Below, piece by piece: positions 59,520 through 64,000 of a DNA stretch of 64,000 bases. A program made the position numbers and the translations under genes. The notes beneath the pieces were generated by a model, which had not been told where the DNA came from, did no database searches, and saw only the letters and a program-made list of their open reading frames with translations. Each line of letters opens with the position of its first letter. The first letter of the stretch is position 1. The DNA is from Dichotomocladium elegans (taxonomy: Eukaryota > Mucoromycota > Mucoromycetes > Mucorales > Lichtheimiaceae), in the NCBI GenBank assembly GCA_025716815.1, contig JAIXMN010000001.1, positions 1,922,001 through 1,986,000 of the forward strand, given 5' to 3'.

Positions 59520-60861
59520 GACTGTTTGAATTGATGGGGTGATGGAAAGATTGTCCAGGAGTTAAGGTGAACGTCGATGGAAAAACGAGAGAGAAAAAGG
59601 GAAGGGGCTAAAATCATTTACGGGCAGTATGTGCAACGCGGAGCTAATGCGATCTACACGCGATGCGTTTCCTTTTTCGAACTTCGCCTTTTTCTTTTCC
59701 CCCTATTCGGATTCGCAAGACCTTCCGTCCGCTAAAAGTCGATGAACAATCTTGATAGTGAAGTTGGGATAAACCTGTGTACCCTAAACCGTTTAGAGAT
59801 ATCCATCACTGATTGTCCCTTGGCCACTGGTTACCATGGCTAGAGAGATCGCCATGCTGCAAGATAGTTGGCTCACTATAAAGATGACGCAGATCGTATG
59901 GTGGATAAAGTTCTATTTCTTCATGGCGATTACCTGTATATACATATATATATGTTGTTTGTCGTGATCACTTCCAGCTGAAGCAATATACGTATAGCTG
60001 TATCCTGAAATTAGCTGGTCAATGTCGACTGAATAGAGCTATGACCTTGATTTGTAGAGAACCGCGTTTCCGATGGACCAATGTGCTTGGCCTTCCAAGC
60101 TTAGTCTCATCGCAGCATGGTATAGGTCCGGGAAAAAGAAAAAAAAACAGGGGAGATATCCCATCTGCGGTCGTTCAGTTTACGCCGATCGCAGCTTCGA
60201 TGGACGCGAGCCCATGCATATCATTTGCCACCAAATGCAGTCAAAAGCTTCCATGAAAATAAGCGTAAAAAGGACATCTCCCCCTTATCCAATCTGATAC
60301 CAGATACAATGATTTAAGCTTGACATGTTCTAGTTTCTTAAAACCCTGTATGTGATTAAAAGCCGTTAGACTATGTAATCTCCCCTTCCCTTTTACCAGC
60401 CTTGATGATGAGTGAGATAAGGATCAGGAAAAACATCATCCTGCTAACTTAATGGTCGGTCATGGCTTTATGCGTATCCTTGAGTAATGATGGAGCTCTC
60501 TGAAATGGTTAATGGAGTTAGACACGATCAGCCCCTGTCCCCTTTGCTTCTCTACCTCCCGAGTTACCTTCGCGGCTCTAGCGCATTGCGTTCTGACTGG
60601 TCTGGGCCATTTATATTGCGCTCCTTATTACGAGCAATTATCGCAGAGCTACTCCTCCGCTAAATGTTTTTATGATTATCTACTTAGGTATATTGCCCAT
60701 ACAAAAAAAAAGATATATTGCAAGATACTGAGTGCGATAAAGAGGAGTATTACAAAATGAGATAAAGGTGATGATACGGTAAAATGCACGATATGGAATG
60801 GATTCGAAGTAGCATGTAAAAAAAAAATAGAGGCAAGCTTGTATGGATAGGAAAGTGTATT
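59520..60861. other. upstream region of alpha-tubulin and 3' flank of SDA1
   Basis: T/C-rich leader directly upstream of the tubulin start on its sense strand, a (TA)n-like stretch at ~59937-59953, and AT-rich DNA beyond. No coding signal. Confidence 0.45.
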
Positions 60862-63401
60862 CTATCGCTTTTGCTTCTTTTGTTTAACGACGGCTGCCCG
60901 CAGCGCTTTCTGCTTCTCAACCAGACTACGCTTTCCCTTGAGGATATTTGATTGCTTGTGTGCGATCATCATGAAGTTCTTATTGCGAGCCTTTTCACGG
61001 TTTGTGGTACTGCCACGATCCTTGCTACCCTTCTTGGATCCGAATTTCTCGCGACCCTCGCGTCCCTCTTGAATGGATGCCATGCGTGCCTCGTAATCCA
61101 TTTTTGCCTTCTTGCGAGCACCAAGAATGGTAGCTTCATCCACCTGCCCTTCATCAGCAGCAGGCCGCTTCACACCAGCAGCGACTTCAATGTCCTTCTG
61201 CTCACGCAATTCATTCAGACGAGCAAAATCTGCGGGAGTCAAAATACGTGTTGTCGCCACCTCTAAAATAGCAGCCTGCTTCTTTTCTTCCTCAGCACGA
61301 CGGGCTTTAGCTTCTTCGGCCAACTTCTTTTGCTGCTCTTCGGTCAGCTCCTCAGACTCTTGCAGCTTCTTGAGTTGGCGCTTGCCGATACGTCGCTTTC
61401 GTACACCATCACCGTCGGCCTTGTCCTCCTTCTTATCATCCTCGTTATCTTCATCATCGCTCATTGCAATCTTGACATACTCAGAGTCGCTCGGAACGTC
61501 GATCCATCCTTCATTGTCGCTGTCACTGGATTCTGAATCAACCTCCCATTCGTCCCACGCATCTTCAGCGCCCTCCTCTTTCTCGCCCAAAAGTTCGATA
61601 CCCCGGAGACCGTCGGTATTATTGGCTTGAGCACCAAACGTGAAAGATGGTAATGATCCATCCTTCATACGGAGTGCCGCTGATTTGCCTCGATCCTTGC
61701 GAAGCAGCATCTCTGGGTTCACTTCACGATATAAAGTGATAAGCGATCGTGCACCCATCATCACACTCTTGTCTCGGTGAGTCTTGTATTGTGTAAGATC
61801 CTGAAGAAGTGTATCGTTCATGGCAAGGGGTTGTCGCGCGCAAATTTCGCGAATACCATTGAGACTAATCATGAACACATCATTAATTGGTATTTGATTA
61901 CAGGCATGAGCGAAATACGGAATCAATACACATACCCAACAGCCATCACTTCATTGGAGACTCTGTCAGTGACAAAATTGTTCGCAATGGCCTTAAGGAC
62001 AGGTTCAAGAACGTCCGGTGATACAAGAGGATGGCTAGCCTGCGCAGCTGCGACAAGAACCATGGTTACATCTCTTTGAGAAGGTTGAAGGTATTTGATA
62101 AGGAGAGAATAGAAGCCAAGGAGAGAGAGCTGATGGATACCGATGACGCGCGAGATGAGGTTCATGCGCAGTAATCGGATCTCCCAGCGCTCTTGCTTTG
62201 CAGAAAGTTTAGAGTAAAGTTTCTCGGCAAAACCTGAACAACACAACATATTAGTAAAACAGTGTTTAAAAAAGCGACTAGCATCCTAGCACAATTATAT
62301 CGTTACCCTGAGGATCATTGAGCAAGTGGAGTGCGGAAAAGTTGAAACTCTCAGCTGCTTTCTTGCTCTTTGACTTTCTCTTGACTTTCTTTTTTGCCGC
62401 ATCAAGTCTTCGGGACTTTGCCTTTGTTTTCTTGGAATGTATATTGGCTTGTTCCATTTTACGAATATCGGGGAGCTAAATAAAGAAGAGTGGGTTGAGT
62501 TATTTGGATCCAGTTGATGAGATCGATATACCAAGTCAGTACCTCCTCTTCATCCTCGGACTCTTCGTTATCCTCATTTGTGTTGAGGAAAAAACGAATC
62601 GCTGTAACAGCAATCTTCATGACAGGCGAAAAGCAGCCCTCTGCAATCACATTGACAGTCTTGGCATCATTCCTGCTCAAAAGTTCAAGTTTAGCGTTTG
62701 ACGCATGCCTGTTTTCCATTCACGTACCAGATATTTTTCTTATACAAGTCAATGCACACATCAATGCCCTTCTTAGCAGAGACAGCATTCTCGTCGCTGT
62801 TACCCGTTTTTACGGACTCAAGAATAGTGAACATATAAGATTGCAGGGTCTTGTTCAGTTTGTTGTTCTTTGCTTTGGCATTTGCGTTCTTGATGTCATT
62901 CACAATATGGCTGTAGAGAAGTTCTCTAAGAGCCTTGTCTCGACACTTGAATAAGGTGAAGAAAAGTGGGAGCAATCTAAAATTCCCGTGATTATAGTGT
63001 AAGTACTTGAGTACAGTTGGTCATGTATCTCACTTTTTCGTTCAGTACCGCGTGTTGTCCACAACATTCTTGTTTCGCAGTAGAATGAGAGCTTGGACAA
63101 AGCTTTTGCGAACCTCGGGATGAAGTACGACACAGTGCTGCTCAAGCAAGTCTACAATCTGCTGAGGAAACTCGGTCGTCTCCTTGGGGTAACATTGGCA
63201 GACTTGGCTGATAAAGGTCACAAGTTCTGCTAACTCTTTGGCTTCTTCGTCGGGCTTCAGGCAAAAAATCGACAGTGTCGACTGGTAGTGTCGATATTGT
63301 TGTAGAAACTCGGCCTCATAAGACTTTGGATCCCGTTTAATGAGATTTTGGAGCTGAGGAAGCTGCGTCGGCAAAAGTGCGGCTCGATTGCGTCTACCCA
63401 T
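60862..63401 (-). CDS. SDA1: Sda1, 60S ribosomal subunit biogenesis protein
   Basis: Six exons: 63401..63049, 62976..62728, 62672..62543, 62475..62307, 62233..61936 and 61864..60862. They sum to 2202 nt, giving 733 residues. The N-terminal region ([40 protein letters not shown]) and the core ([89 protein letters not shown]) match Sda1. The acidic stretch [10 protein letters not shown] and the basic C-terminal end ([20 protein letters not shown]) complete it. Sda1 is a nucleolar/nuclear factor for pre-60S maturation and export, first linked to actin organisation in yeast. All junctions are phase-consistent. It is the second 60S assembly factor in the window, with Drs1. Confidence 0.96.
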
Positions 63402-63526
63402 AGCAGCTGATCGAAAAGACGAATCGATGAAGAGCTAGAAAATAAAAGTGAAAAAAATATCTGGAATTTCCTTTCCGGATTTGAGAGTCACGGAAGGTGA
63501 AGCGGGATTTATTGGAATACGAAATC

Positions 63527-64000
63527 TCAATTGTCTGAGGATTTGGCACCAAGAGGATCCACATTATTAACAGCAGTTCCAGATGATTGTCGATAGTAAA
63601 AACTTGCTCTCTTTCTTGGAGAGGCGGTCCTAGAGGTCTGTGAGGTCCGCTCCGAAGACGATTTGTCAATATCTCGATTGCAAGCGTCCTCACTCTGAAG
63701 CATCCAGTTGAACTTGTTGCTATGTTTCCCAGTTTCTTTCTGCAAAGCAGGGTCGGATAAAAGATCCTCGATACGGTATACGATATGTGGCTTCGGCGAC
63801 ATCCGCGTGGGCGATTGGCTCACCGGAGGAGACGAAGGTGAAAGTCTCGAGTGAAGTTGCCCTCCAGAGACAGATGACGTCTTCGCTTGTTCCGCTTCAG
63901 CTGAGGGTGTGGTTTCCATTATTGGTACTGCTGGCATTACGCCTAATGACGGCAAGTTTTCTTGCAAAGGAGATGACTTCTGTTCATTTTGGACGGGAGG
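63527..64000 (-). CDS. unrecognised protein, C-terminal part only
   Basis: An open frame enters from the right edge and ends at 63527, about 157 residues. It is Ser/Pro/Thr-rich and probably disordered apart from a short ordered-looking motif (KPHIVYRIEDLLSDPALQKE, FNWMLQSEDA). The end is basic and Ser-rich (SPRKRASFYYRQSS). I do not recognise the family. The start and the rest of the gene lie outside the window. Its stop is 125 bp from the SDA1 start, on the same strand. Confidence 0.6.
   Translation of the reverse strand, partial: PPVQNEQKSSPLQENLPSLGVMPAVPIMETTPSAEAEQAKTSSVSGGQLHSRLSPSSPPVSQSPTRMSPKPHIVYRIEDLLSDPALQKETGKHSNKFNWMLQSEDACNRDIDKSSSERTSQTSRTASPRKRASFYYRQSSGTAVNNVDPLGAKSSDN

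Noticed and set aside
62705..62727. A 19-nt GT-AG intron in SDA1 (GTACGTG...AAACAG)
   Set aside because: Far below plausible spliceosomal size. Using the AG at GAGCAG instead gives a 55-nt intron and the conserved [10 protein letters not shown] sequence.

Overview
This window is nuclear DNA of an early-diverging fungus, most likely Mucoromycota (Mucorales-like). The reasons are that nearly every gene is cut by several short GT-AG introns of about 50-110 nt, intergenic DNA is AT-rich, and the proteins are fungal housekeeping types mixed with genes missing from the familiar yeasts: a nicastrin, a WRKY-like factor and a SAM/HMG-box factor. Species cannot be read from the sequence. I rebuilt exon structures by hand. 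In every multi-exon model except nicastrin, the coding exons sum to a multiple of three.

Layout. 0.3-2.8 kb: a TMEM242-like mitochondrial membrane protein and an Msn2/4-type C2H2 factor, both on minus. 2.8-8.7 kb: gene-poor. 8.7-12.8 kb: SAM/HMG-box protein (+), an Snm1/C18orf21-like zinc-ribbon protein (-), and a small WWE-like protein (-). 14.4-25.6 kb is a dense housekeeping block: RBBP4/Msi1 (+), mitochondrial uL16 (+), FSH1-type serine hydrolase (-), V-ATPase subunit E (+), COX7A-like subunit (-), Drs1/DDX27 helicase (+), and a WRKY-like transcription factor (-). 27.1-29.2 kb: a decayed Tc1-like (DD34E) transposon. 29.2-33.1 kb: relics. 33.1-33.7 kb: a CipC/DUF3759 protein (-) whose start codon is split by an intron. 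35.4-38.0 kb: nicastrin (+). 38.1-39.8 kb: short/branched-chain acyl-CoA dehydrogenase (-). 39.8-45.0 kb: gene-poor. 45.0-46.2 kb: ELO fatty-acid elongase (-). 46.9-52.3 kb: a transposon cluster with two more copies of the DD34E family, one carrying a broken Fanzor (eukaryotic TnpB-like) gene in opposite orientation. 53.8-64.0 kb: Kelch protein (+), F-box/LRR protein (+), alpha-tubulin (-), SDA1 (-), and the 3' end of an unrecognised gene cut by the window edge.

Genes are transcribed singly and are not in operons. Themes are ribosome biogenesis (Drs1, Sda1, the MRP-like zinc protein, mitochondrial uL16), mitochondrial energy metabolism (COX7A, TMEM242, acyl-CoA dehydrogenase), membrane lipids and proton pumping (ELO, V-ATPase E), chromatin and transcription (RBBP4, Msn2-like, SAM/HMG, WRKY-like), and cytoskeleton or cell shape (alpha-tubulin, Kelch).

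The points most worth a second look are the Fanzor fragment inside a DD34E transposon copy, the fungal nicastrin with a one-base frameshift at an A9 run, the AT|G split start codon of the CipC gene, the WRKY-like fold lacking WRKYGQK, and three independently inferred GC-AG introns, all with GCAAGT donors.
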